Part shown: in pieces, positions 1 through 9,276 of the stretch | Layout: each line of letters begins with the position of its first letter | How positions within the stretch are numbered: position 1 is the first letter of the stretch | Source: Flagellimonas yonaguniensis | GTDB taxonomy: Bacteria > Bacteroidota > Bacteroidia > Flavobacteriales > Flavobacteriaceae | NCBI RefSeq assembly: GCF_029193885.1 | Contig: NZ_JARFVB010000002.1 | Span: 1 to 64,000, forward strand | Direction of reading: 5' to 3' | Length of the DNA stretch: 64,000 nucleotides | The notes under the pieces: generated by a model | What the model was told of the DNA's origin: nothing | Databases searched by the model: none | The model's input: only the letters and a program-made list of their open reading frames with translations | Position numbers and translations under genes: made by a program

Positions 1-122
1 AAATGGTTCTTATTCTCTTTACGCTGTCGTTACAATATGTATATGAACTTCTTTTCTTTTTTACTTCAAAAAACACCTTTTCGATGCCTTGGAAGCGCCC
101 TGCCTTATCAGCTAAGCGGGTG
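1..122 (-). promoter_or_regulatory. probable rRNA operon leader (16S beyond the left edge)
   Basis: Read on the minus strand, this stretch follows promoter P1 and runs off the left edge. At 48-33 it carries GTTCATATACATATTG, which resembles the GTTCTTTGACATATTG-type element I remember upstream of 16S rRNA genes in Bacteroidota. A second, diverged version (GCTCATTGATATACTG) lies at 340-325, downstream of P3. No convincing protein is encoded. That the transcript is an rRNA operon is inference from the leader-like element and the three stacked promoters; a tRNA or other highly expressed gene is the alternative. Confidence 0.55.
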
Positions 123-152
123 CAAATGTACAACTGTTTTTTTAACCGGCAA
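123..152 (-). promoter_or_regulatory. promoter P1 of a tandem set (leftward)
   Basis: On the minus strand there is TTG at 152-150, a 19 bp spacer, and TACATTTG at 130-123, an exact match to the Bacteroidota -7 box TAnnTTTG. It is followed by CACCCGCTTAGC, very like the start of the tRNA-Lys transcript near 17775 (CACCCGCTTAGCC). It is the promoter closest to the presumed rRNA leader. Confidence 0.75.
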
Positions 153-250
153 GCTTTTTTTGAAAAAAAATTCAAAACATTATCTTGACCTCAAAAAACA
201 ACTTTTTACATGAATTTTTTCCTAGAAACACCTTAGTGTTTTTCGGGCTG

Positions 251-281
251 CAAATGTAAAATGCTTTTTTCGATTACACAA
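251..281 (-). promoter_or_regulatory. promoter P2 of a tandem set (leftward)
   Basis: On the minus strand there is TTG at 281-279, a 20 bp spacer, and TACATTTG at 258-251, followed by CAGCCCGAAAAACA. Sequence just downstream closely matches that downstream of P3, so P2 and P3 look like duplicates of one unit. Confidence 0.7.
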
Positions 282-385
282 TGCTTTTTTAATAATTTTT
301 CTCAGCCTTTCCGACTTATCAAAACAGTATATCAATGAGCTTCTGAACTTGCCCAAAAACAAACCCTTTGTTGTTTTTGGGGCTG

Positions 386-415
386 CAAATGTAACACCCT
401 TTCCACAATAAACAA
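386..415 (-). promoter_or_regulatory. promoter P3 of a tandem set (leftward)
   Basis: On the minus strand there is TTG at 415-413, a 19 bp spacer, and TACATTTG at 393-386, followed by CAGCCCCAAAAACA. It is the most upstream of three promoters with identical -7 octamers. The rest of 416-593 is AT-rich and holds nothing I can name. Confidence 0.7.
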
Positions 416-593
416 GAGGTTTTTTTTCTTTTAGGAGATGTTTGCCATCAAGTGACTGAAAACAAAGCAGATAAAAATACAACTTTTTTTAAAATTTAAA
501 AAATACCACGTTTTCACATTACTTCAATCCAAAAAAACAATCAAATCAATCTTATTATATATAGAAAATTAGTGTTTATATATAAGGTGGGTA

Positions 594-623
594 TTGTAGC
601 ATCTATACAAGGTGTTATCTTTG
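594..623 (+). promoter_or_regulatory. thrS operon promoter
   Basis: TTG at 594-596, a 19 bp spacer and TATCTTTG at 616-623 match the Bacteroidota consensus exactly. Transcription would start near 627-631, downstream of the in-frame ATG at 572, so that ATG cannot be the thrS start in this transcript. Confidence 0.75.
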
Positions 624-658
624 TCCTCTTGATAGTAAAACTTAGAAGTTTAAACAAC

Positions 659-2599
659 ATGATAAAGATCACACTGCCGGATGGTGCTGTAAAAGAAGTT
701 GAAAAGGGAACTACACCCATGGAAGTTGCCAAAAGTATTAGTGAAGGATTAGCTAGAAATGTTATTTCCGCCAAATTCAACGATACTGTCGTGGAAACAG
801 TGACCCCATTGACCAGTGATGGTGCCCTTACCTTATATACATGGAACAACGATGAAGGAAAAAAAGCATTTTGGCACTCTACCTCTCACGTAGTAGCCCA
901 AGCTTTGGAAGAATTGTACCCAGGTATAAAATTGACCATTGGACCTGCTATTGAAAATGGTTTTTATTATGATGTGGATTTTGGCGACCAAAGTATTTCA
1001 GAAAAGGATTTTCCAAAAATTGAAAAAAAGGCTTTAGAAATTGCACGAGGCAAGCACGACTATAATATGAGAAGTGTTTCTAAAGCTGATGCGCTTTCTT
1101 ATTATAAGGAGCAGGGAAATGAATATAAGGTAGAACTTATCGAAAATCTTGATGACGGCACCATAACCTTTTGCGACCACAGCACTTTTACCGACTTATG
1201 CCGTGGTGGACATATTCCCAATACAGGAATCATAAAAGCCATAAAATTATTGAGCGTTGCAGGTGCTTATTGGAGAGGGGATGAAAACAATACGCAGTTG
1301 ACTCGTGTATATGGAATATCCTTCCCAAAACAAAAGGAACTTACCGAGTACCTTCAGCTTTTGGAAGAAGCCAAGAAAAGGGACCACCGAAAACTGGGCA
1401 AGGAATTGGAACTTTTCACTTTCTCACAGAAGGTGGGACAAGGTCTTCCTTTGTGGCTGCCCAATGGAGCCGCATTACGTGAGCGCTTGGAACAATTCCT
1501 TAAGAAAGCACAGAAGAAAGCGGGTTATGAAATGGTGGTCACTCCCCATATTGGTCAAAAGGAGCTATATGTTACATCTGGCCACTATGCCAAATATGGA
1601 GAGGATAGCTTTCAGCCCATCCACACGCCCAAAGAGGATGAAGAGTTCCTATTGAAACCGATGAATTGCCCACATCATTGCGAAATATACAACAGCTATC
1701 CATTCAGCTATAAAGATCTTCCAAAGCGTTATGCTGAATTTGGCACCGTATATAGATATGAGCAAAGTGGAGAGTTGCACGGCCTTACCAGGGTAAGAGG
1801 GTTCACTCAGGATGATGCCCACATTTTTTGTACCACCGAGCAATTAAATGACGAGTTCAAAAATGTGATCGACCTTACATTATATGTATTGAACTCCCTA
1901 GGTTTTGAAGATTTCACAGCTCAAGTATCCGTAAGGGATTTGGAAAACCCAGACAAATATATCGGCAATACGGACGACTGGGAAAAAGCTGAGCAAGCTA
2001 TCATAAACGCTGCCGAGGAAAAAGGCCTCAACTATGTGGTTGAAAGTGGCGAAGCCGCTTTTTACGGACCCAAGTTGGACTTTATGATCAAGGATGCCCT
2101 TGGCAGAAACTGGCAATTGGGAACCATTCAGGTGGATTACAACCTGCCAAAACGTTTCGACCTTACCTATAAAGGAAGTGACAATGAACTGCACAGACCT
2201 GTGATGATTCACCGTGCTCCATTTGGAAGCATGGAAAGATTCGTGGCATTGTTGTTGGAGCACACAGGTGGAAACTTCCCTTTATGGCTCATTCCAACAC
2301 AGGCTATTGTATTGCCCGTCAGTGAGAAACACGAAAAATATGCGGAAAAAGTTTTGAATTCATTAGAAAATCACGAAATTCGCGCGCTCATTGATAAAAG
2401 GAACGAGACGGTAGGCAAGAAGATTCGTGAGGCAGAACTCAAGAAAATCCCTTTCATGATCATTGTCGGGGAACAGGAAGAAGAGTCTGTGACCATTTCT
2501 GTTAGACGACATGGAGGTAAAGATTTGGGCAGTTTAAGCGTAGATGCATTTTCAGACTTGGTAACTACTGAAATAAATAGTACCTTAAAGTCGTTCTAA
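659..2599 (+). CDS. thrS: threonine--tRNA ligase
   Basis: Cytosolic enzyme that charges tRNA-Thr with threonine and edits mischarged serine. The 646-residue length is normal. In order: TGS domain (about 1-60), editing domain with [11 protein letters not shown] (about 73-83) and CRGGHI, class II catalytic core with the zinc-site motif [10 protein letters not shown] and motif 3 near [12 protein letters not shown], and an anticodon-binding C-terminus. I start at the ATG at 659 (MIKITLPDG) because an in-frame ATG at 572 lies upstream of the predicted transcription start and adds a non-family extension. It is first in a translation-factor operon with infC 30 bp downstream. Confidence 0.97.
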   Translation: MIKITLPDGAVKEVEKGTTPMEVAKSISEGLARNVISAKFNDTVVETVTPLTSDGALTLYTWNNDEGKKAFWHSTSHVVAQALEELYPGIKLTIGPAIENGFYYDVDFGDQSISEKDFPKIEKKALEIARGKHDYNMRSVSKADALSYYKEQGNEYKVELIENLDDGTITFCDHSTFTDLCRGGHIPNTGIIKAIKLLSVAGAYWRGDENNTQLTRVYGISFPKQKELTEYLQLLEEAKKRDHRKLGKELELFTFSQKVGQGLPLWLPNGAALRERLEQFLKKAQKKAGYEMVVTPHIGQKELYVTSGHYAKYGEDSFQPIHTPKEDEEFLLKPMNCPHHCEIYNSYPFSYKDLPKRYAEFGTVYRYEQSGELHGLTRVRGFTQDDAHIFCTTEQLNDEFKNVIDLTLYVLNSLGFEDFTAQVSVRDLENPDKYIGNTDDWEKAEQAIINAAEEKGLNYVVESGEAAFYGPKLDFMIKDALGRNWQLGTIQVDYNLPKRFDLTYKGSDNELHRPVMIHRAPFGSMERFVALLLEHTGGNFPLWLIPTQAIVLPVSEKHEKYAEKVLNSLENHEIRALIDKRNETVGKKIREAELKKIPFMIIVGEQEEESVTISVRRHGGKDLGSLSVDAFSDLVTTEINSTLKSF

Positions 2600-2629
2600 A
2601 AAATTAAGTTTAATTAAAAAGTTTACGTC

Positions 2630-3187
2630 ATAGCAATTAGAAGAAGATTTAGACCCCAACCTAGGAGGGAAAATAAAAACCCTCACAACATCAATGAGAA
2701 AATAAAAGCCCGAGAAGTACGGCTTGTCGGCGATAATGTTGAAATGGGCGTTTATCCCATCTCAAAAGCAAGGGAAATAGCCAACGAGCAGGAGTTGGAT
2801 TTGGTGGAGATATCACCGAACGCTGAGCCACCTGTTTGCAAGGTTATGGATTACAAAAAGTTCCTTTACGAACAAAAGAAACGCGATAAGGCCATGAAGG
2901 CCAAAGCCAGTAAAGTTGTCGTTAAGGAAATTAGGTTTGGACCGCAGACGGATGACCATGATTATGAGTTCAAGAAAAGACACGCAGAGAAGTTCTTGAA
3001 AGATGGCGCCAAACTTAAAGCTTATGTGTTCTTTAAAGGACGTTCAATCGTTTATAAAGACCAAGGCGAAATATTGTTGTTGCGACTGGCCCAAGAACTC
3101 GAAGAGCTTGGTAAAGTAGAGCAAATGCCTAAATTGGAAGGCAAGCGTATGACCATGTTCATCGCACCCAAAACAAGTAAAAAATAA
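2630..3187 (+). CDS. infC: translation initiation factor IF-3, non-canonical start
   Basis: Binds the 30S subunit, prevents premature 50S joining and proofreads initiator tRNA and start codon. The conserved N-terminal region reads [13 protein letters not shown] and then [19 protein letters not shown], all upstream of the first ATG (2744). An in-frame TAA at 2615 closes the frame, and the only usable codons before the conserved region are ATA (2630) and ATT (2636). I chose ATA at 2630, giving 185 residues, a normal IF-3 length. A start at 2744 would delete the N-terminal domain. E. coli infC uses AUU, which lets IF-3 repress its own translation; the same logic is likely here. Confidence 0.93.
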   Translation: MAIRRRFRPQPRRENKNPHNINEKIKAREVRLVGDNVEMGVYPISKAREIANEQELDLVEISPNAEPPVCKVMDYKKFLYEQKKRDKAMKAKASKVVVKEIRFGPQTDDHDYEFKKRHAEKFLKDGAKLKAYVFFKGRSIVYKDQGEILLLRLAQELEELGKVEQMPKLEGKRMTMFIAPKTSKK

Positions 3188-3235
3188 AAACTGGACCTTG
3201 GTCCGGTATAATAAGCGGAGTTAAATACTAGGAAA

Positions 3236-3433
3236 ATGCCTAAGATGAAAACAAAATCCAGTGCCAAGAAGCGTTTTAAGCTTACAGGAACTGGTAAAAT
3301 CAAAAGAAAGCACGCTTTTAAGAGTCACATTTTGACAAAAAAATCCAAAAAGCGTAAGCTAAAGCTGACTCACTCCACATTGGTTCACCAATCGGATGAG
3401 AACAACATCAAAGAACAATTGCGTTTAAAATAA
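3236..3433 (+). CDS. rpmI: 50S ribosomal protein L35
   Basis: Small, very basic large-subunit protein of 65 residues, starting [14 protein letters not shown] and rich in Lys/Arg, as usual for L35. It lies 48 bp after infC and 91 bp before rplT in the conserved infC-rpmI-rplT order. In other bacteria this operon is repressed by L20 binding a leader; I see no leader structure here I would defend. Confidence 0.96.
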   Translation: MPKMKTKSSAKKRFKLTGTGKIKRKHAFKSHILTKKSKKRKLKLTHSTLVHQSDENNIKEQLRLK

Positions 3434-3524
3434 TTGTTCACCGGTACATTATTTATTAACCATGGAGTCAGGCTCATAAAAGTTCTCAATAATTGAGACG
3501 CCTGCTACAAAAAAATGACACATT

Positions 3525-3869
3525 ATGCCAAGATCAGTAAATTCAGTTGCTTCAAGAGCTAGAAGAAAAAAAGTGATGAAGCAAGCCAAAGGTTACTTTG
3601 GAAGACGTAAAAACGTTTGGACAGTAGCCAAAAATGCGGTGGAAAAAGCAATGCTTTATGCTTACCGCGACAGAAGAAACAAAAAGCGTACTTTCCGTTC
3701 CCTATGGATCACCCGTATCAACGCTGGTGCCAGAATGCACGGAATGTCTTACTCTCAATTCATGGGTAAGGTTAAAGCCAATGGAATAGAACTTAACAGA
3801 AAAGTTCTTGCCGATTTGGCCATGAACCACCCGGATGCTTTTAAAGCAATCGTTGAGAAAGTAAAGTAA
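3525..3869 (+). CDS. rplT: 50S ribosomal protein L20
   Basis: Early-assembly 23S rRNA-binding protein, 114 residues, starting [19 protein letters not shown] with the typical long basic N-terminal extension and a globular C-terminus. It is last in the thrS-infC-rpmI-rplT operon and is followed at once by a strong intrinsic terminator. Confidence 0.97.
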   Translation: MPRSVNSVASRARRKKVMKQAKGYFGRRKNVWTVAKNAVEKAMLYAYRDRRNKKRTFRSLWITRINAGARMHGMSYSQFMGKVKANGIELNRKVLADLAMNHPDAFKAIVEKVK

Positions 3870-3900
3870 AAAAGCTAATATAAACTTACCCCGCTTATTT

Positions 3901-3933
3901 AGATCCCGCCTTGTGCGGGATCTTTTATTTTTT
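3901..3933 (+). terminator. intrinsic terminator after rplT
   Basis: Perfect 9 bp stem AGATCCCGC/GCGGGATCT (3901-3909 with 3915-3923), 5-nt loop, then TTTATTTTTT. It ends the ribosomal-protein operon before the convergent yjbQ-type gene. Confidence 0.9.
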
Positions 3934-3983
3934 GATTATTGGAAATATCATTGTCGACTTCGCTTTAATTGACAGCCTTGGCA

Positions 3984-4406
3984 CTATTGACCGTAAGCCG
4001 TCAACACCAACTTTCTTCCCGAGGCATGATTACGATGCTCGCATAAGTAAATTCCTTGCCATATACCCATGTTCAACCTACCCTGTGTAATCGGGATTTG
4101 TACAGAAGCCCCCATCAACGAGGCTTTTATATGTGCAGGCATATCATCTGGACCCTCATAATTGTGTACATAGTACGGTGCATTTTCGGGCACCATTGTA
4201 TTGATGTGGCTCTCAAAATCAGTTCGTACCGTTGGGTCTGCATTTTCATTAATGGTCAAGCTGGCCGAAGTATGTTTAATGAACACCTGTAGGAATCCAG
4301 TATTTATTTTCCGAATCTCCGGTAAAGCGTCAATAATCGTATCGGTAATCAAATGAAACCCGCGAGAATACGATCGTAATTGTATTTCTTTCTGGTAAAA
4401 ATTCAT
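3984..4406 (-). CDS. YjbQ/UPF0047 family protein
   Basis: 140 residues, the usual length for the YjbQ family, with family landmarks HTSASLTINENADPTVRTD (about residues 46-64) and GIYLCEHRNHASGRKLVLT at the C-terminus, where conserved His/Glu residues form a putative metal site. E. coli YjbQ has weak thiamine-phosphate synthase activity; the physiological role is not settled. It stands alone, converging on rplT and diverging from the HAD gene. Confidence 0.88.
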   Translation of the reverse strand: MNFYQKEIQLRSYSRGFHLITDTIIDALPEIRKINTGFLQVFIKHTSASLTINENADPTVRTDFESHINTMVPENAPYYVHNYEGPDDMPAHIKASLMGASVQIPITQGRLNMGIWQGIYLCEHRNHASGRKLVLTAYGQ

Positions 4407-4503
4407 GTAATAACATTCTTTGACCCCAAATTAATATAAAGTTTACCAAAACAAGGAGCCAGTTCCATGAATAACAAATAACTTTGCAGCTTAATTTATT
4501 GGA

Positions 4504-5295
4504 ATGGACTTATCACAGATAAAAATGGTGGTTACCGATATGGATGGAACGCTTTTGAATTCCAAACACGAGGTAAGCCCCCGGTTTTTTGAAATCTACG
4601 AAGAACTCAAAAAGAAAAACATTGCTTTTGTGGCTGCCAGTGGAAGACAATATCATAGCATGGTCGACAAATTAGAGTCCATCAAAAATGAGATTTTGGT
4701 CATTGCAGAGAACGGTGCTTTGATCAAGAAACAGGAGGAAACATTGCTTACAACGCCCATCAATACATCCGAGGTACATCGAATCTTGGATACTGTACGT
4801 CCTTTGGATAATGTACATCCCGTTTTGTGCTGTCAAAACAATGCCTTCGTAGGGGGCGATTCCAATGCGTTCATTGATATGCTCCGTGAATACTATTCCG
4901 AGTTCGAAATCGTGGAAGATCAAAAACAGGTGGACGAAGAAGTATTAAAAATTGCCATCTACCATTTTGAAAATTCTGAAAAACACATTTACCCCAATGT
5001 AAAGCATTTGGAAGGGGACTTAAAAGTAAAGGTCTCCGGTGCCAATTGGGTGGATGTTTCCGACTTGAATGCCCACAAGGGATATGCACTCAAAAAAGTG
5101 ATGGATGAATTTCAGATTGCTTCCAACGAAATCATGGTCTTTGGGGATTACAACAATGATTTGGAAATGTTGCAACTATCCGATTACAGTTTTGCCATGG
5201 CCAACGCCCACCCGAATGTGTTGAAAACTGCCAAATACACCACCCATAGCAATGATGATTTTGGTGTGGAGCGTGTTTTGGAGAAATTACTTTAG
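4504..5295 (+). CDS. Cof-type HAD-superfamily phosphatase
   Basis: 263 residues. Motif I VVTDMDGTLLN (about 9-19) supplies the nucleophile Asp and acid/base Asp, a conserved Lys occurs in the middle, and GDYNNDLEMLQ (about 215-225) is the motif IV metal site. The middle is a C2-type cap, so it belongs to the Cof/YbiV-like sugar- or nucleotide-phosphate phosphatases. Substrate unknown. A -7 box TAACTTTG at 4479-4486 lies 17 nt before the ATG; no good TTG is at the expected distance. Confidence 0.88.
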   Translation: MDLSQIKMVVTDMDGTLLNSKHEVSPRFFEIYEELKKKNIAFVAASGRQYHSMVDKLESIKNEILVIAENGALIKKQEETLLTTPINTSEVHRILDTVRPLDNVHPVLCCQNNAFVGGDSNAFIDMLREYYSEFEIVEDQKQVDEEVLKIAIYHFENSEKHIYPNVKHLEGDLKVKVSGANWVDVSDLNAHKGYALKKVMDEFQIASNEIMVFGDYNNDLEMLQLSDYSFAMANAHPNVLKTAKYTTHSNDDFGVERVLEKLL

Positions 5296-5383
5296 CAACA
5301 AAATACCATTCTAAACCTCTATCCTTGAATGATTTGCTTATGTAAAATTTGTACCTTAAAGGACAAACTTTAAAAGCAACACT

Positions 5384-6271
5384 ATGGCACCTTTAAAAAG
5401 AGAAGACATCAAACAGGAGGTCTTCGACCTCTATGATGAATATGCCCACAACCAGATAGATCGCAGGGAATTTATGGAAAAACTTTCTGTGTATGCTGTT
5501 GGCGGTATTACCATGGCTTCATTGATGAGCTTTATCATGCCAAATTATAAGGATACACTCACCGTATTACCCAACGACCCGGAACTGGATTCCAAGTTCA
5601 TTACCTATAACTCACCAAAGGGTGGCGGCCAAATCAAAGGCTTGTTGTCCAAACCAAAAAATAGTACAGGTAAAATAGGTGGTGTTGTGGTAGTGCACGA
5701 AAATCGTGGGCTTAATCCTTATATTGAAGATGTGGGGCGAAGAGCAGCCAAAGCAGGTTTTATTTCCTTGGCACCTGATGCCCTTACACCGCTGGGTGGA
5801 TATCCAGGTAACGATGATGACGGCAGAACGCTTCAACGACAACGAGATCGTAACGAGATGTTGGAAGACTTTATCGCCGCCTACGACTATCTCAAAAACC
5901 ATGAGGATTGCAATGGAAAGGTAGGTGTGGTCGGTTTCTGTTTCGGTGGATGGATATCGAATATGATGGCCGTAAAAGTTCCTGATTTGGCCGCGGCCGT
6001 TCCTTTTTATGGCAGCCAACCTTCAGATGATGAAGTAGCACAGATAAACGCGCCTTTATTGATCCATTATGCTGGATTGGATGAACGGGTAAATGCAGGC
6101 TGGGAAGACTATGAAGCCAAACTAAAAGAACTCGACAAGGACTACGAGGTCCATTTTTATCCAGATGTCAACCATGGGTTCCATAACAATACCACCCCCC
6201 GTTTTGATGAGGCCTCAGCCGATTTAGCGTGGAAAAGAACCGTAGATTTCTTCAAAAAGCACTTGAGCTAG
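5384..6271 (+). CDS. dienelactone hydrolase family protein, Tat-like N-terminus
   Basis: Alpha/beta hydrolase of 295 residues. The nucleophile elbow GFCFGG carries the Cys typical of dienelactone hydrolases, followed by a triad Asp (GLDERVNAG) and His (VNHGFHNN). The N-terminus has RREFMEKL followed by a hydrophobic stretch (about 28-50), resembling a twin-arginine signal or anchor, so the catalytic domain (from about 75) probably faces the periplasm. The stop overlaps the convergent gene by 4 bp. Substrate unknown. Confidence 0.85.
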   Translation: MAPLKREDIKQEVFDLYDEYAHNQIDRREFMEKLSVYAVGGITMASLMSFIMPNYKDTLTVLPNDPELDSKFITYNSPKGGGQIKGLLSKPKNSTGKIGGVVVVHENRGLNPYIEDVGRRAAKAGFISLAPDALTPLGGYPGNDDDGRTLQRQRDRNEMLEDFIAAYDYLKNHEDCNGKVGVVGFCFGGWISNMMAVKVPDLAAAVPFYGSQPSDDEVAQINAPLLIHYAGLDERVNAGWEDYEAKLKELDKDYEVHFYPDVNHGFHNNTTPRFDEASADLAWKRTVDFFKKHLS

Positions 6272-7578
6272 GTCTTTTGCTTCTTTTTGCGGGCAGCAGG
6301 GAACAAAACGTTGTTCAAAATCAACCGATACCCTGGCGAGGTCGGATGCAGTTCCAATTCCGTTTTGGGGTCCCCTACCCTATGCTGGTAATCCTCCGGA
6401 TCGTGGCCGCCATAAAAGGTAAAGAATCCTTTTCCTTTAATACCATGAATGTATCTGGCCTCTCCGTTGATTTTATTCTCACCCAAGACCATAACCGTTG
6501 GTTTTACTTGGCCTCGGGTATAGGCCGTGGTCTGCCCCATAAAGCCTTTTACCAAACTCGTGTGGTTTTGTGTCAACATGGTGGGAACAGGATCCCATTT
6601 GGCCGAGAATTCCATTAAGGAGAAGTAATCGGACTCTTTGGGCACATTGGCCCTCTTATTGGTCATATCGATGGACGAAAACTCATAACGGATGGGATTT
6701 CGTTCCAAGGTAAAATTGGTAAAGGCAAAGGTATTGCTGAAATCCAATTTGGCCTGATAATTCGCATCTGAAGGGTCTCCATCGAACATAGGCTCACAGA
6801 TATCCACGTCTTCAGCGGCCAGAGCAATATCAAAACTATCGGTAGCGGAGCACATGGCAAACATAAACCCTCCCCCAATCACATAATTTCGAATTTTTAA
6901 GGCCACGGCCAGCTTTTCTTCAGATACTTTGGAATACCCCAAGCTTTGTGCCAATTCTTCTGCTTTGGCCTTATCTTGAATATACCATGGAGCGGCCCGG
7001 TAATGCCCATAGAATCGCCCATACTGTCCTGTAAAATCCTCGTGGTGCAGGTGCAACCAATCGTACAATGCCAATTTATCGCCCAGTACTTCCGTATCAT
7101 AAATGGTGGTATAGGGAATCTCCGCATACGTGAGTACCATGGTAACGGCATCGTCCCATGGCTGGTTCCCCTTTGGGGAATACACCGCAATCTTTGGTGC
7201 CTTTTCAAGGATAACGGCATCTTGGTTCTGGGATGGACTACTGATGTTGTCCAGAATCTGAGCTGCCTGTCCATCGGAGAGCACTTCAAAGGAAACGCCT
7301 CGGATTTGGCATTCTTGACGTATGGCTTCACCATCGGGCAACATAAAAGAGCCTCCCCGATAATTGAGCAACCATTGCACTTTCTGCTGTTTGGAAAGCA
7401 CCCAATAGGTAATTCCGTAAGCTTTCAAATGATTTTTCTGCCCCTCGGCATCCATGGGAATTAGGATGACAGAGGCTGAAGTTTTAAAGAAAAAAAGTAA
7501 AATAAAGATAAAGGTGAGATTTCTTGCATTCGCTCGAAATGACACTTTGGAAAGTGATTTTTTAAAACGGTACGTCAT
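6268..7578 (-). CDS. conserved exported protein (often labelled asparagine synthetase B)
   Basis: Flavobacterial homologues are, as I remember, often named asparagine synthetase B, but I see neither an N-terminal glutaminase Cys nor an ATP-pyrophosphatase signature, so I would not adopt that function. A hydrophobic segment (LTFIFILLFFF) ending TSAS suggests a signal peptide before VILIPMDAEGQ. The body has an AFVMLP-type dinucleotide-like pattern only weakly. The start is uncertain: the ATG at 7578 overlaps the end of dnaB by 17 bp and translates through a flavobacterial intergenic repeat. Co-transcription with dnaB is likely. Confidence 0.7.
   Translation of the reverse strand: MTYRFKKSLSKVSFRANARNLTFIFILLFFFKTSASVILIPMDAEGQKNHLKAYGITYWVLSKQQKVQWLLNYRGGSFMLPDGEAIRQECQIRGVSFEVLSDGQAAQILDNISSPSQNQDAVILEKAPKIAVYSPKGNQPWDDAVTMVLTYAEIPYTTIYDTEVLGDKLALYDWLHLHHEDFTGQYGRFYGHYRAAPWYIQDKAKAEELAQSLGYSKVSEEKLAVALKIRNYVIGGGFMFAMCSATDSFDIALAAEDVDICEPMFDGDPSDANYQAKLDFSNTFAFTNFTLERNPIRYEFSSIDMTNKRANVPKESDYFSLMEFSAKWDPVPTMLTQNHTSLVKGFMGQTTAYTRGQVKPTVMVLGENKINGEARYIHGIKGKGFFTFYGGHDPEDYQHRVGDPKTELELHPTSPGYRLILNNVLFPAARKKKQKT
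7518..7544. repeat. flavobacterial TCATTTCGAG-type interspersed repeat
   Basis: The minus strand reads TGTCATTTCGAGCGAATGC then AAGAAATC, matching a short imperfectly palindromic repeat I know from many Flavobacteriaceae genomes (TGTCATTTCGAGCG...GAGAAATC). I see only one copy in this window. It lies inside the 5' part of the exported-protein gene. Confidence 0.6.
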
Positions 7579-9109
7579 TATCATCTGGGTCATCATCACT
7601 GTTCATTGCGCTACCAAAAGCATCGTCCGTACTTGGAAGATTTGGTGTCGCAAAGGGATTTTCTTCGTCCGCATTCATCTTCGATTGGAATTCGAATGGG
7701 GAGTCAAAGTCATCCAAGTTATCAAATTTACCCAGAGCACCCACAAATTTTAACCTAATATTTTCTAAACCTCCATTACGGTGTTTGGCCACAATGAACT
7801 CTGCTTGACCTTGGGTGGGGGTGCGCTCTTCATCGTCCCACTCGTCAATTTTATAATATTCGGGCCTATATATGAACGATACAATATCCGCATCCTGTTC
7901 AATCGCACCGGACTCCCTCAAATCCGATAGAATCGGTCGTTTACTACCCCCTCGGGTCTCCACGGCCCTCGATAACTGCGATAGGGCAATAACAGGCACA
8001 TTAAGTTCCTTGGCCAATGCCTTCAAGTTTCGGGATATTGTGGAAATCTCCTGTTCACGATTACCTCCTTTTTGACTTCCCCCGGCTGTCATCAATTGCA
8101 AGTAATCAATAATAATGAGTCTAATACCATGCTGGGACGCCAATCTTCTTGCTTTGGCACGAAGATCAAAAATGGAAAGCGATGGGGTATCGTCGATGAA
8201 CAAAGGTGCTTTTTCCAAGGTCTTTACCTTAACGTTCAATTGCTCCCACTCGTGTTTTTCCAGTTTACCTGTTCTCAATTTTTCCGATGACAGTCCCGTT
8301 TCGGAAGAAATCAAACGGGTAATCAACTGTACGGAAGACATTTCCAAGGAGAAAAAAGCAACGGGAATTTCCGAGTTTACCGCAATATTTCTCGCCATGG
8401 ACAGCGTCAAGGCCGTTTTACCCATACCTGGACGTGCCGCCACAATGATCAAATCACTGGGCTGCCAACCTGAAGTCAACTTATCCAATTTATCAAAACC
8501 TGATGGGATCCCACTCAAGCCTTCTTTATTGGAAATTTCCTCGATTCGCTTTTTGGCCTGTATTACCAAATTCTGGGCAGTTTCTGCGGAACGCTTCAAG
8601 TTGCCTTGGGTAACCTCGTACAATTTTGCTTCCGCATTGTCCAAAAGGTCAAAGACGTCAGTTGCATCGCTGTAAGCTTCATCAATAATGTCGCTGGATA
8701 TTTTAATCAGGCTGCGTTGAATATATTTTTGAAGAATAATCCTCGCGTGAAACTCGATATGAGCCGAAGAAGCTACTTTTTGAGTGAGTTTTATCAGGTA
8801 AAAGTCGCCTCCGACCGCTTCCAGCTTGCCATCCTTCTTTAATTGCGAAGAAACCGTTAATAAATCCACCGGTTCGGAAGATTCGAACAATTTAAAGATG
8901 GCCTCGTAAATGTATTTATGGGAATCCTTGTAGAAAACATCTGGATGAAGAATGTCAATCACTTCATCGACCCCTTTTTTGTCAATCATCATAGCTCCCA
9001 ACACAACCTCCTCTAAATCAACAGCTTGAGGCGGTATTTTACCTTTTTCAAGATTGATAAGGGCAGATTTCTCCACACGACGTCCTACAATGGGGCTAGG
9101 TTTTTCCAT
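7562..9109 (-). CDS. dnaB: replicative DNA helicase DnaB
   Basis: Hexameric 5'-3' helicase that unwinds DNA ahead of the replisome. 515 residues: N-terminal DnaB domain (about 20-125, starting PPQAVDLEEVVLGAMM), linker, then RecA-like ATPase with Walker A ARPGMGKTALT (about 222-232) and Walker B LIIIDYLQLM. The C-terminus is acidic and disordered, ending DDPDDNDVPF. No intein is visible. The ATG at 9109 follows a near-consensus -7 box (TACTTTCG, 9122-9115) closely, so the 5' UTR would be very short. Confidence 0.97.
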   Translation of the reverse strand: MEKPSPIVGRRVEKSALINLEKGKIPPQAVDLEEVVLGAMMIDKKGVDEVIDILHPDVFYKDSHKYIYEAIFKLFESSEPVDLLTVSSQLKKDGKLEAVGGDFYLIKLTQKVASSAHIEFHARIILQKYIQRSLIKISSDIIDEAYSDATDVFDLLDNAEAKLYEVTQGNLKRSAETAQNLVIQAKKRIEEISNKEGLSGIPSGFDKLDKLTSGWQPSDLIIVAARPGMGKTALTLSMARNIAVNSEIPVAFFSLEMSSVQLITRLISSETGLSSEKLRTGKLEKHEWEQLNVKVKTLEKAPLFIDDTPSLSIFDLRAKARRLASQHGIRLIIIDYLQLMTAGGSQKGGNREQEISTISRNLKALAKELNVPVIALSQLSRAVETRGGSKRPILSDLRESGAIEQDADIVSFIYRPEYYKIDEWDDEERTPTQGQAEFIVAKHRNGGLENIRLKFVGALGKFDNLDDFDSPFEFQSKMNADEENPFATPNLPSTDDAFGSAMNSDDDPDDNDVPF

Positions 9110-9276
9110 GAATGCGAAAGTAGCTAATTAACCTTAAGTTAACTTTAATTTTGACAGATACGATTTCCACAGGTACTCAACAATTAAAATGTTGATAACT
9201 CAAAATACCTGTTAATAACATAAAAAAAATCAGGGATATAACCTAATGAAAAAGGTGAACCCCTGAAAAACAAGAA

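Noticed and set aside
3-482. Open frames in the left-edge promoter region
   Set aside because: They cross three good promoters and a probable rRNA leader and have low-complexity composition.
572-658. 29-residue N-terminal extension of thrS
   Set aside because: It lies upstream of the predicted transcription start and does not resemble the family; the ATG at 659 fits.
6268-7578. Asparagine synthetase B
   Set aside because: No glutaminase Cys at the N-terminus and no ATP-pyrophosphatase motif; signal-peptide-like start argues for an exported protein.
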